Positions 16,235 through 25,583 of a DNA stretch of 64,000 nucleotides are shown in pieces. The notes beneath the pieces were generated by a model. That model was not told where the DNA came from. It worked only from the letters and a program-made list of their open reading frames with translations, and did not search any database. Source of the DNA: Microbacterium sufflavum (GTDB lineage: Bacteria; Actinomycetota; Actinomycetes; Actinomycetales; Microbacteriaceae). Within the stretch, counting starts at the first letter, position 1. Each line of letters begins with the position of its first letter. The position numbers and the translations under genes are program-made. Location of the stretch: NCBI RefSeq assembly GCF_023101165.1, contig NZ_CP078076.1:2356001-2420000 (forward strand), given 5' to 3'.

Positions 16235-17545
16235 ATGCGTATCGCCGTCGTGGCCCTCGGAAAGATCGGCCTGCCCCTCGCCGTCCAGTTCGCCAGCAAG
16301 GGACACGACGTGGTCGGGGTCGACGTCAATGCGGCCCTCGTCGACAGCGTCAACCGGGGCGTCGAGCCGTTCCCCGGCGAGGCGCAGCTGCAGGAGAAGC
16401 TGACGGCGGCGCTCGAGGCCGGACGGCTGCGGGCGACGACCGACTACGCGGAGGCGATCCCCGGGGCTGATGCCGTGGTCGTGGTCGTGCCGCTGTTCGT
16501 GAACGAGGAGACCGCGGAGCCCGAGTTCGGGTGGATGGACGCGGCCACCCGCTCGCTCGCCGAGCACCTGACCCCCGGCACGCTGGTGTCGTACGAGACC
16601 ACGCTGCCGGTCGGGGTGACGCGCGGCCGCTGGAAGCCCCTGCTCGAGGAGGTCTCGGGGCTGCGCGAGGGGGAGGACTTCCACGTGGTGTTCTCCCCGG
16701 AGCGGGTGTTCTCGGGGCGGATCTTCGCCGACCTGCGCAAGTACCCCAAGCTGATCGGCGCGCTCTCCGACGAGGGGGCCCGCCGGGCCGTCGCGTTCTA
16801 CGAGTCGGTGCTCGACTTCGACGAGCGTCCCGACCTGCCGCGCACGAACGGGGTGTGGGACCTGCAGAGCGCCGAGGCGGCCGAGATGGCCAAGCTCGCC
16901 GAGACCACCTACCGCGACGTGAACATCGGCCTGGCGAACCAGTTCGCCCTCTTCGCGGGTGCCAACGGCATCGACGTGTACCAGGTGATCGAGGCGTGCA
17001 ACTCGCAGGTCTTCAGTCACATCCACCGCCCCGGCATCGCGGTGGGCGGCCACTGCATCCCGGTCTACCCCAAGCTGTACCTGTCGACCGACCCCGACGC
17101 CGACATCGTGCGCACGGCGCGCGAGTTCAACGAGTCGATGCCAGAGCGCCTGGTGGCTCAGGCCGAGGGCATGCTCGGCGACCTGTCCGGACTCCGGGCG
17201 GTCGTGCTGGGCGCGGCGTACCGCGGCGGGGTGAAGGAGACCGCGTTCTCCGGTGTCTTCCCCACCGTCGAGGCACTGCGACGCCGCGGCGCCGAGGTGC
17301 GCGTGCACGACCCCCTGTACACGGACGACGAGCTGCGCGCCCTGGGACTCGAGCCCTACGCGCTCGGGGAGGGCGTCGACCTCGCGATCGTGCAGACCGA
17401 TCACGCCGAGTACCGCACGCTCCGTCCCGTCCAGCTGCCGGGCGTGCGGCTCCTGGTCGACGGCCGCGCCGTGACCGACGCGGAGGCCTGGGCCGGCACG
17501 CCGCGCATGGTCGTCGGCGCCGGCCGCGCCTCCGCCACGGTCTGA
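16235..17545 (+). CDS. wecC: UDP-N-acetyl-D-mannosamine dehydrogenase-type nucleotide-sugar dehydrogenase
   Basis: 436 residues with the three-part UDP-sugar dehydrogenase layout: an N-terminal NAD Rossmann domain (VVALGKIGLPLAVQFA at 5-20), a central domain with K220 (EMAKLAETTYRDVN) and C274 in GGHCIPVYP, the catalytic cysteine of the double oxidation, and a C-terminal UDP-binding domain (VVLGAAYRGGVKE). It oxidises UDP-ManNAc to UDP-ManNAcA using two NAD+. Following wecB supports this substrate; a UDP-glucose or UDP-GlcNAc dehydrogenase is possible but less likely. The product would give the polysaccharide negative charge. Confidence 0.88.
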   Translation: MRIAVVALGKIGLPLAVQFASKGHDVVGVDVNAALVDSVNRGVEPFPGEAQLQEKLTAALEAGRLRATTDYAEAIPGADAVVVVVPLFVNEETAEPEFGWMDAATRSLAEHLTPGTLVSYETTLPVGVTRGRWKPLLEEVSGLREGEDFHVVFSPERVFSGRIFADLRKYPKLIGALSDEGARRAVAFYESVLDFDERPDLPRTNGVWDLQSAEAAEMAKLAETTYRDVNIGLANQFALFAGANGIDVYQVIEACNSQVFSHIHRPGIAVGGHCIPVYPKLYLSTDPDADIVRTAREFNESMPERLVAQAEGMLGDLSGLRAVVLGAAYRGGVKETAFSGVFPTVEALRRRGAEVRVHDPLYTDDELRALGLEPYALGEGVDLAIVQTDHAEYRTLRPVQLPGVRLLVDGRAVTDAEAWAGTPRMVVGAGRASATV

Positions 17546-17564
17546 CGACCCGCGACCGGGCGCT

Positions 17565-17585
17565 GCGGCTGAAGCTCCCAGCCGC
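17565..17585 (+). other. Short inverted repeat upstream of glf
   Basis: GCGGCTG and CAGCCGC arms (7 bp) around a 7-nt loop, ending 7 bp before the glf -10 hexamer. No U-tract follows, so it is not an intrinsic terminator. It could be a protein-binding site in the -35 region or chance. Confidence 0.25.
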
Positions 17586-17592
17586 GCGCCGA

Positions 17593-17598
17593 TACGAT
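17593..17598 (+). promoter_or_regulatory. Candidate leaderless -10 hexamer (TACGAT) for glf
   Basis: TACGAT ends 6 nt before the ATG at 17605. It would head the glf/ABC exporter unit. Confidence 0.5.
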
Positions 17599-17601
17599 TG
17601 A

Positions 17602-18741
<1,140 letters not shown>

Positions 18742-18751
18742 ACTCGGAACC

Positions 18752-19543
18752 GTGAGTCACGCTGCTGTCGGGGCGCCCGGGACGCCCCGGCGCTATCTGC
18801 ATTCGCTGTGGCTGCTGTCCGCCCGCGACCTGAAGGTGCGGTACGCGACGAGCGCCCTCGGCTACCTGTGGTCGGTGCTCGATCCGCTGGTGATGAGCGC
18901 CATCTACTGGTTCGTGTTCACGCAGGTGTTCCATCGGAGCGTGGGCGAGGACCCGTACATCGTGTTCCTCATCGTGGCGCTGCTGCCGTGGGTGTGGTTC
19001 AACACCTCGGTGTCGGATTTCACGAGGGCGTTCAAGAAGGATTCGCGTCTCGTGCGCTCGACGGCGATCCCGCGATCGATCTGGGTCAACCGCATCGTGC
19101 TGAGCAAGGGCATCGAGTTCCTGTTCTCGATCCCCGTGCTGGTGCTGTTCGCGGTGTTCAGCGGAGCCACGGTGAACGTGATGCTGCTGTGGTTCCCGGT
19201 CGCGCTCCTCCTGCAGATCATGCTGCTGGTCGGGCTCGGTCTGCTGGTCGCGCCGCTGTGCGTGCTGTACACGGATCTGGAGCGGACGACGGCGCTGATC
19301 CTCCGCGCGCTGTTCTACGCCTCGCCCGTCATCTACAGCTTCGAAGACCTCCCGGCGCCCTTCGACGTGATCGGGGCGTTCAACCCGCTCGCCGGGATCT
19401 TCACGCTCTACCGCGTGGGCTTCTTCCCCGATCTGTGGGACCCGATGCCGGTGATCGTGAGCGTCGTGATGTGCGTGGTCATCCTGGCGCTCGGCGTGTG
19501 GACGTTCCGGAGCCTCGAGCGCCCGGTGCTGAAGGAACTGTGA
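18752..19543 (+). CDS. ABC-2 type polysaccharide exporter permease (Wzm/TagG-like)
   Basis: 263 residues from a GTG 10 bp after glf. About six membrane segments are evident, starting with YLWSVLDPLVMSAIYWFVF after a cytoplasmic amphipathic RDLKVRYATSALGYLW stretch, the usual Wzm/TagG entry. It would form the membrane channel for a lipid-linked glycan. Its ATPase partner is not adjacent but two genes downstream (21182), with an unknown gene and a NUDIX gene inserted. The stop and the next ATG share one base (TGATG), so translation is coupled. Location with glf and galactofuranosyltransferases suggests galactan export. Confidence 0.9.
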   Translation: MSHAAVGAPGTPRRYLHSLWLLSARDLKVRYATSALGYLWSVLDPLVMSAIYWFVFTQVFHRSVGEDPYIVFLIVALLPWVWFNTSVSDFTRAFKKDSRLVRSTAIPRSIWVNRIVLSKGIEFLFSIPVLVLFAVFSGATVNVMLLWFPVALLLQIMLLVGLGLLVAPLCVLYTDLERTTALILRALFYASPVIYSFEDLPAPFDVIGAFNPLAGIFTLYRVGFFPDLWDPMPVIVSVVMCVVILALGVWTFRSLERPVLKEL

Positions 19544-20649
19544 TGTCTGCGGCTGCACGCGTGCTCATCGCTGAGCTCGACGCGCCCGCCCAGGCGGCGC
19601 TCTTCGACGGGGCTGCCGATGCGCGGGAGGCGATCACCGAGCTGACGGGGATGCTCCGGATCGGCATGCTCGTCTCCAGCGAGATCCTGGTGACCGACGC
19701 CATGCTGCTCGACGGGGCGTACTTCCTGACGCTGGGTCCGGACGGTGTCATGCGGGAGCTCGGCGCGACGCCGGGACGGTATCCCCTCACGATCACGGGC
19801 GTGCACCCGACGCTGCGCGAAGGTCTGGATGCTCGGCTCGCGAACGACGCGTTCCACTGGTCGCTTCCCGCTCTGCGCGGTGCGGTCGGGATTCCGGCGG
19901 AGGTCCGCCGCGGGTGGGACGAATGGCTGCGGTTCGTCGAGACGGGGATCATCCGGTACGAGCAGCAGACGGGTGGCGACGCACCCTTGCGCACGGGCAC
20001 CCCGCCGGCCTCGTCGCCGGAGGCGCTGCGCGTGATCGCCGACGCGCGACTCGACGAGGTACGGTTCCGCAGCGTGGCGTGGCAGCGCATCGAGGCGCTC
20101 CCGCTCGCGGAGGCCGATCGGGAGGCGGTGCGTCGCTGGTGGGGCGACGCGTACCTGCGCATGATCGCGGAGAACGCGGGAGCGGACTGGGTGACGTTCG
20201 GCGCCGAGGCCGACGGGCACCTCGCTCGCGCCGCGCACGACGTGGAGCTGCCGCTGTCGACGACGCTGGTCGCGTGGGCGCGGGAGTCCACCCCCGCCAC
20301 GATCGCGGTCGCCTGGGACGCCTCTCATCGTCAGCGGCACCGCCTGCGCGAGCGGCCGACGTGGTCGCGCATGCGCGGGCTCGCTTTTGCGGCCACCCAG
20401 GTGACGGCCGTGTCGTCGCGGGGCTTCGTGCTGCTGACGTCGATCGCGAAGCTCGTCATCGCGCTCTGCGTGGTCGCCCTCGCCGTGCCCGGCCTCGGGC
20501 TCGGCTCCGTGGACAACGTCTGGACCTGGGTGGCCTTCGTCGGCGCCATCGCCACGACCGTGCCCTTCGACTCGCTCGGTGCCCTCCGGGAGCTTCTCGT
20601 CCGCGATCCGCAGGCACGGTTCGTCCTGCACAGGGGAGCGCGCTCATGA
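19543..20649 (+). CDS. Unknown protein within polysaccharide exporter operon
   Basis: 368 residues; I do not recognise the family. The first 280 or so are soluble-looking and rich in acidic residues, arginine and tryptophan (e.g. GWDEWLRFVETG and RRWWGDAYLRMI), with no signal peptide. The C-terminus has two hydrophobic stretches at about 296-318 and 326-345, so it is probably tethered in the membrane by its C-terminal part. It is coupled to the permease before (TGATG) and the NUDIX gene after (ATGA), so it is almost certainly part of the exporter unit. It might gate, cap or chaperone the glycan, but nothing in the sequence decides this. Confidence 0.7.
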   Translation: MSAAARVLIAELDAPAQAALFDGAADAREAITELTGMLRIGMLVSSEILVTDAMLLDGAYFLTLGPDGVMRELGATPGRYPLTITGVHPTLREGLDARLANDAFHWSLPALRGAVGIPAEVRRGWDEWLRFVETGIIRYEQQTGGDAPLRTGTPPASSPEALRVIADARLDEVRFRSVAWQRIEALPLAEADREAVRRWWGDAYLRMIAENAGADWVTFGAEADGHLARAAHDVELPLSTTLVAWARESTPATIAVAWDASHRQRHRLRERPTWSRMRGLAFAATQVTAVSSRGFVLLTSIAKLVIALCVVALAVPGLGLGSVDNVWTWVAFVGAIATTVPFDSLGALRELLVRDPQARFVLHRGARS

Positions 20650-21182
20650 CCGATGGATTCACCCCGGTGTACGCGAGCTCCGACGGGCTCCCGGTGCGGC
20701 TCGAGGCCGCCGCGCGGCGCGCCGCCGACGGGTCCGCCTACACGCACCACCGCCTCGTCGTCTCCGACGGGCGAGCAGGAGCGGTGATCGTGGCCCGCGA
20801 CGCGGATCGGCTGCTGCTCGTGCTGAGCGCCCGGGAAGCCGCGGGGGCCGAGCTCTGGGAGCTCCCTCGCGGGGCCGGCGAAGCCGGTGAGACGGCCGTC
20901 GAGACCGCCCTCAGAGAGCTGCGGGAGGAGACCGGCCTGCGCGGCCGCGACCCGCAGGTGCTGGGAACGTACGTGACCGACTCGTCGATCTTCCCTCAGG
21001 AGGTCGCTGTCGTGGAGTGCCGCATCGACCAGGACGCGCCGGCGACCGTGCCGGACGGGGAAGTCTCCGACCGGCGCTGGCTGCCGCTCGCGGAACTGGC
21101 GCATGCCGTGCAGGACGGGACGATCCGTGATGCCCACACGCTCGCGGCCATCGCCGTCCTCTCATCGAGGGGGGAGCTGTGA
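20646..21182 (+). CDS. NUDIX hydrolase domain protein
   Basis: 178 residues. A complete NUDIX box spans 76-98 (G76, E82, R90-E91, E94-E95, G97), matching GX5EX7REUXEEXGU, so magnesium-dependent cleavage of a nucleoside diphosphate linked to another group is expected. The substrate could be a nucleotide sugar, dNTP or ADP-ribose; the sequence does not say. It overlaps the previous gene by 4 bp (ATGA) and the next ATPase gene by one base, so it lies firmly inside the exporter operon. A role in recycling or controlling nucleotide-sugar donors is plausible but inferred. Confidence 0.88.
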   Translation: MTDGFTPVYASSDGLPVRLEAAARRAADGSAYTHHRLVVSDGRAGAVIVARDADRLLLVLSAREAAGAELWELPRGAGEAGETAVETALRELREETGLRGRDPQVLGTYVTDSSIFPQEVAVVECRIDQDAPATVPDGEVSDRRWLPLAELAHAVQDGTIRDAHTLAAIAVLSSRGEL

Positions 21183-21916
21183 TGTCCGCGGCAATCGAGG
21201 TACAGGGGCTCGGCGTCCGTTTCCGCCGCAACCGGAGGGGGCGGCGCAGCTTCAAGGACCTGTTCAGCGGGGCATCGCGCCGTTCGCGCCCCGGCGAGTT
21301 CTGGGCGTTGCGCGACGTCTCGTTCACGGTGCAGCCGGGGGAGTCGATCGGTGTGGTCGGCCGCAACGGACAGGGGAAGTCGACGCTGCTGCGCCTGGTC
21401 GCCGGCGTGCTGCTCCCCGATGAGGGGTCGGTGCATGTCAACGGAGGCGTGGCGCCGCTCATCGAGATCACCGGCGGTTTCGTCGGCGATCTGACGGTGC
21501 GGGAGAACGTGCGTCTCACCGCGGGTCTCCACGGCATGTCGCGCGACGAGGTCTCGCGCCGCTACGACGACATCATCGCGTTCGCCGAGCTCGCCGGCTT
21601 CGAGGAGACGCCCTACAAGCACCTCTCCAACGGCATGAAGGTGCGGCTGGCGTTCTCTGTCGTATCGCAGCTCGACGAGCCGATCCTCCTTGTCGACGAG
21701 GTCCTCGCCGTCGGTGACAAGGCGTTCCGCGACAAGTGCTACAAGCGCATCGACGAGCTGCTCGCGGAGGGGCGCACGCTGTTCTTCGTGAGCCACAACG
21801 AGCGCGACCTGCGCCGGTTCTGCACGCGCGGGCTGTACCTCGACAAGGGCGCGCTCGCGCTGGACGCACCGATCGGCGAGGTGCTCGACCGCTACAACGC
21901 CGACTACGCGGTCTGA
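21182..21916 (+). CDS. ABC transporter ATPase for polysaccharide export (Wzt/TagH-like, short form)
   Basis: 244 residues. Walker A GRNGQGKST (60-68), signature LSNGMKVRL (148-156, with the N variant typical of Wzt/TagH), Walker B ILLVDE (168-173) and H205 are all present. It would power the ABC-2 permease at 18752. It ends after the nucleotide-binding domain, so it lacks the C-terminal carbohydrate-binding domain of long Wzt proteins; recognition of a chain-end cap is therefore not expected. A GTG at 21179 is an alternative start; the ATG is chosen for spacing to GGGGGAG. It is the last gene of the glf-headed run. Confidence 0.92.
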   Translation: MSAAIEVQGLGVRFRRNRRGRRSFKDLFSGASRRSRPGEFWALRDVSFTVQPGESIGVVGRNGQGKSTLLRLVAGVLLPDEGSVHVNGGVAPLIEITGGFVGDLTVRENVRLTAGLHGMSRDEVSRRYDDIIAFAELAGFEETPYKHLSNGMKVRLAFSVVSQLDEPILLVDEVLAVGDKAFRDKCYKRIDELLAEGRTLFFVSHNERDLRRFCTRGLYLDKGALALDAPIGEVLDRYNADYAV

Positions 21917-21955
21917 GCCGCCACGCCCGCACGGTCGGGGCGAGGTCGCCGGGGC

Positions 21956-22564
21956 TCAGAGGCCGACGAGGCTCCGCAGGCTCTGCGCCGCCGTGCGCGC
22001 GGCATCGACCGCGCCGGCGGTGTTCCCGCCGTCGGTGATCGCCGTCCGCAGCTCGCTGAGCCGCTGCGTGTACGAGGCGGTGCCGTCGCGCCAGCTGTCC
22101 GCGATCGACGACGGTGCCGGGAGGTCGGACAGGCGTCGCGCGTCTTCCTGCAGCGTGTCCACCACGGGCAGCGCGTCCTGACCACTCGCGCCCGCGACGA
22201 TGTCGAGCCCGCGCAGCGCGTCGGCCAGCGGCCCGGAGACCTGTCCGCGGAAAGCCTCCACGGTGGGGTCGACGACCGGCGGCTGCGTCACGATCGGCGT
22301 CTGGCTCGGCTGCGGGCCCGCCGTCGGCGTGGCCGTGGGCGTCGGCGTCGCGGTCGGCGTGGGGGTCGAGCTCGGCGAGGGCGAGGCGCTCGGTCCGGGC
22401 GTCGGGCCGTCTCCGCGAGGCAGGAGGAAGAACAGCAGGGCACCGATGATCGCGAGGGCGAGCACCGAGAGGCCGACGATCAGCCACACCCGCCCCTTGC
22501 GCTCGGGGGTGGGCGGAAGCGGGGCCCAGCGGAGCTCCGGCTGCGGTTCCTGCGGATCGGTCAC
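21956..22564 (-). CDS. Single-pass membrane protein with Pro/Thr/Ser linker
   Basis: 202 residues from a GTG. A cytoplasmic N-terminus (1-24) leads to one membrane helix (about 26-48), then a low-complexity stretch rich in Pro, Thr and Ser (about 52-96) and an alpha-helical domain (100-202). No lipobox or cleavage site is obvious, so it is likely anchored with the C-terminal domain outside, the linker spanning the wall. I recognise no family. It lies 1 bp downstream of a galactofuranosyltransferase-like gene, so it probably shares that operon. Confidence 0.75.
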   Translation of the reverse strand: MTDPQEPQPELRWAPLPPTPERKGRVWLIVGLSVLALAIIGALLFFLLPRGDGPTPGPSASPSPSSTPTPTATPTPTATPTAGPQPSQTPIVTQPPVVDPTVEAFRGQVSGPLADALRGLDIVAGASGQDALPVVDTLQEDARRLSDLPAPSSIADSWRDGTASYTQRLSELRTAITDGGNTAGAVDAARTAAQSLRSLVGL

Positions 22565-22565
22565 G

Positions 22566-23528
22566 TCATGCCTCCAGAGGGGTCATCGGCTGCCACGACC
22601 GGTCGCGGCCCACGCGGCCGCCGTCGCGGATCCCGCGGAACAGGTTGCTCGTGCCCCGCACCGTGCGCTCGACGAAGACGAGCCGGATGAGCTCCTTCGC
22701 GAACGTCGCCGCGGTGCCGAGGCCGAACAGCACAGGGTTGTACACGCCGTGGACGCGGTAGTACTGCTTGATGAAGCCGCGGTTGCGCATGATGTAGTAC
22801 CGGTAGGCGTTGCTCGACGCGTTCATGTGCCGGATGCCCATGTCCCACTGCTTGATCTCGCGCGTGCGACGCAGCACGAACTCGTCCACGATGACCGCCG
22901 TGGTCAGGCGCGAAGCCAGCCAGCCGTACATCTGGTCGTCCCAGTAGATGAAGAACCGCGGGTCGGGGAGCCCGATCTGCTGCACGATCGAGCGGTGGAT
23001 GAACATGCCCTCGAAGCAGCCGCTGTTCATGTGCTTGTAGCCCGACTCGTCGAAGCCGGCCGGGGCGAACGGGATCGGGATGCCCATGCGCTCCGCGATG
23101 CGGTACTGCCAGTAGAACTCGCTGCCGTCGTAGTCGTACCGGCGGCCCTGGATGCTCTTGAAGCGCGGCGCCCAGCGGCCCATCCTGGCCAGGCCGTCCG
23201 GCAGCACCTCCACGTCGTCGTCCATCATCCAGATCCACTCGGACCCGAGCTCGTACGCGGTGCGCATGCCCTCGCTGAAGCCTCCGGACCCGCCCGTGTT
23301 CGTCTGCAGGCGCCGGTACACGATCTCGGTGCCGATGTCGTCGCGGAACGACTCGACCACGTCGGTGGTGTCGTCGGCCGACGCGTTGTCGATGATGACC
23401 ACGCGGCCCGGCTTCGGGTCCATCGCGGTGATGCTGGTGAGCAGCCCGGACAACAGGTGCGAACGGTTGAAGGTGACGATGACGATGGTCGCTGCGGTGG
23501 GGTCGAATGCAGCGGGGGCCGCGGTCAT
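22566..23528 (-). CDS. Family 2 glycosyltransferase, GlfT1-like galactofuranosyltransferase candidate
   Basis: 320 residues. Clear GT-A features: TIVIVTFNRSHLL at 14-26, IIDNASADDT at 45-54, GGSGGFSEGM at 79-88, the metal-binding DDD at 103-105 and WDDQMYGW near 195. Size and motifs fit GlfT1, which adds the first galactofuranose residues to a lipid-linked primer in mycobacteria. Its start overlaps the stop of the GlfT2-like gene (ATGA), the same partnership as in galactan synthesis. A rhamnosyltransferase is the main alternative, as that subfamily is close. It acts on the cytoplasmic face of the membrane. Confidence 0.82.
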   Translation of the reverse strand: MTAAPAAFDPTAATIVIVTFNRSHLLSGLLTSITAMDPKPGRVVIIDNASADDTTDVVESFRDDIGTEIVYRRLQTNTGGSGGFSEGMRTAYELGSEWIWMMDDDVEVLPDGLARMGRWAPRFKSIQGRRYDYDGSEFYWQYRIAERMGIPIPFAPAGFDESGYKHMNSGCFEGMFIHRSIVQQIGLPDPRFFIYWDDQMYGWLASRLTTAVIVDEFVLRRTREIKQWDMGIRHMNASSNAYRYYIMRNRGFIKQYYRVHGVYNPVLFGLGTAATFAKELIRLVFVERTVRGTSNLFRGIRDGGRVGRDRSWQPMTPLEA

Positions 23529-25435
23529 GCCTTCTCCTCGAAGATCTGCTGCCAGGACTGGGGGGAGACGAGATCGGGCATCGCCTCGCGGTAGCGCGCC
23601 CGCAGCTCCGGCCACCGGCGCCGGAGCTCGGCGTGCAGCCGGACGCTCTCGCGCAGCATGCGGCGGTACTGGCGGCGGTCGCGCGTGTAGATGTTCTTTC
23701 CGGAGCCGTCGGCCGTGCTCACCAGCACGCTGTCGAAGGAGGGGACGCGCCACCACTGGGCGTCCTCCTTGCCGAACTCGGCCTCCGGCTGCACGACGTT
23801 CGCCGGGTGTGGACGGTGCATCCAGTGCGACACCAGCGTGGTCAGCGTGAACCAGCGCAGCCGCAGACCGGTCGGGTTGTCGAGGTCGTTCTTCGACACC
23901 TGCTTGTACACCTGGCGCCCGCGACGCGAGTAGAGCACGCGCGACGGGTCGCGGTGCACCACGGTCTCGGGGAACTCGGCGGCGAGGGCCCGCGCGGCGG
24001 GCATCGCGGTACGGATGTTCCGGCGCATGTGCTCCGGCCCCGACAGCACGTCGCGCAGCGCCCTGGCACGGAGGGCGACCGGGTAGTACTGCATCATCAT
24101 CAGGTGCTTGAGGTCGACGCGCCGGCTGTGCCGGAGCAGGCGACCTCCGCGCGGGACCTCCGAGTGCAGGAGCCCGGCGACGATGCGGTTCCTGGCATGG
24201 AAGTAGGCCTGCCAGTCGATCGTGTCGTCCTTGTTCACCCAGGAGACGTGCCACAGGGCGACGCCCGGCATCGAGACGGTGGGGAATCCGGCCTCCCCGG
24301 CGCGCAGGCAGAACTCCGCGTCGTCCCATTTGATGAACGCGGGGAGGGCGAGGCCGACCGCGCGGACCGCCTCGACCGGGATGAGGCACATCCACCAGCC
24401 GTTGTAGTCGGCGTCCATGCGCATGTGCAGCAGCGTCGACTGGCGCAGGTTCGACACCCCGAAGTCGTGCGGCATCTGCTCCTGGTACAGGTTGCGCCAC
24501 ATGAACGGCGCCTGGTCGACCACCTCGGCCCACCCGTGCAGCTTGGGCCGGTCGAGCAGATCGAACATGTGGCCGCCCACCAGCACGGGCGTGGTCGCGT
24601 ACTGTCCGAACACGATCGACCGGCGCAGCGACTCCGGCTCCAGGCGCACGTCGTCGTCGAGCAGCTGCACGAAGTCGCTCTCCGGGCGCTGCAGCGTCTC
24701 GTGCATCGCCCTGGCGAAGCCGCCGGAGCCGCCCAGGTTCGGCTGCCGGATCACCTGCAGGGTCTCGCCGAGGCGTTCGGCGACGTCGTCGTAGCCGTCC
24801 TGCTCCTGGACCAGCTGCGTGCCCTGGTCGACGAGGAAGATGCGGTCGACGAACTCGAGGGCATCGGGCGAGGCGGCCAGGGCGCGCAGCGTCTCGACGC
24901 AGTAGTCGGGCTTGTTGAACGTGGTGATCCCGAGCGAGGCCTTGCCGGTGCGGGCCGGCTCGTGCTCGGTGGTCCACTCAGCGCCCTCCAGCACGGCAGG
25001 CTTCTCGTCGGCGACCACGTCGAACCAGATCCATCCGCCGTCGCTGTACTGCGTCAGCGCCAGGTCGAACGACGTCGTGGCCTCTCCGGTGACCTCGCGT
25101 GTGGCGACCCGCTGGCGCACGCCGCTGCCGTTCGAGCGGTAGACGAGGATCGTGGCGGGTCCGGTCGTGCGGACCGTGAGCTGCACCTCGCGCACGCTCG
25201 TCCAGTGCTGCCAGTACGACGCGGGGAAGGCGTTGAAGTAGGTGCCGAGGGAGACGCGGCGGCCGGCGACGATGCGCGCACGGTGACGGCCGAGGATGTT
25301 GCCCAGGTGCGCCCTGTTGGACACCCGGACGGGCTCGTTCTCGATCACGGACCAGGTCTCGGGGTCGGCGTAGAGCGGGAGCAGGTCGGGGTCGCGATCG
25401 AGCGGGAAGACGACATTCTGAAGGACGTGGGCCAC
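23525..25435 (-). CDS. glfT2: GlfT2-like galactofuranosyltransferase (galactan polymerase)
   Basis: 636 residues, almost exactly the 637 of mycobacterial GlfT2. It has the same layout: an N-terminal beta-barrel domain (1-160), a GT-A domain with D260-D261-D262 for UDP-galactofuranose and metal, WDDAEFCLRAGE at 370-381 carrying the catalytic acid/base region, H396 in WHVSW, and a C-terminal helical part. It would extend a galactofuranan using UDP-Galf from Glf. The chosen start is a GTG. It is the first gene of a minus-strand operon with the GlfT1-like gene and diverges from galE across 148 bp. Finding it without mycolate genes is notable. Confidence 0.88.
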   Translation of the reverse strand: MAHVLQNVVFPLDRDPDLLPLYADPETWSVIENEPVRVSNRAHLGNILGRHRARIVAGRRVSLGTYFNAFPASYWQHWTSVREVQLTVRTTGPATILVYRSNGSGVRQRVATREVTGEATTSFDLALTQYSDGGWIWFDVVADEKPAVLEGAEWTTEHEPARTGKASLGITTFNKPDYCVETLRALAASPDALEFVDRIFLVDQGTQLVQEQDGYDDVAERLGETLQVIRQPNLGGSGGFARAMHETLQRPESDFVQLLDDDVRLEPESLRRSIVFGQYATTPVLVGGHMFDLLDRPKLHGWAEVVDQAPFMWRNLYQEQMPHDFGVSNLRQSTLLHMRMDADYNGWWMCLIPVEAVRAVGLALPAFIKWDDAEFCLRAGEAGFPTVSMPGVALWHVSWVNKDDTIDWQAYFHARNRIVAGLLHSEVPRGGRLLRHSRRVDLKHLMMMQYYPVALRARALRDVLSGPEHMRRNIRTAMPAARALAAEFPETVVHRDPSRVLYSRRGRQVYKQVSKNDLDNPTGLRLRWFTLTTLVSHWMHRPHPANVVQPEAEFGKEDAQWWRVPSFDSVLVSTADGSGKNIYTRDRRQYRRMLRESVRLHAELRRRWPELRARYREAMPDLVSPQSWQQIFEEKA

Positions 25436-25570
25436 AGGGAGGTTCTCCGATGTTGGTGTCGCGGGACGCCGCCGGTGGGCAGCGCGCGACTCGACGAGCA
25501 GTGAGTAGCCTACCGTTCGTCACCTCGGGATCCGCGGAGAGCCTCCCCGGTCGCGCCCAGCCCGCCTGGT

Positions 25571-25576
25571 TAGACT
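25571..25576 (+). promoter_or_regulatory. Candidate leaderless -10 hexamer (TAGACT) for galE
   Basis: TAGACT ends 7 nt before the ATG at 25584; no ribosome site between. Confidence 0.5.
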
Positions 25577-25583
25577 GACCGCG

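Noticed and set aside
17565..17585. Intrinsic terminator between wecC and glf
   Set aside because: The 7-bp hairpin has no U-tract and lies next to the glf -10. It is kept only as a weak inverted repeat.
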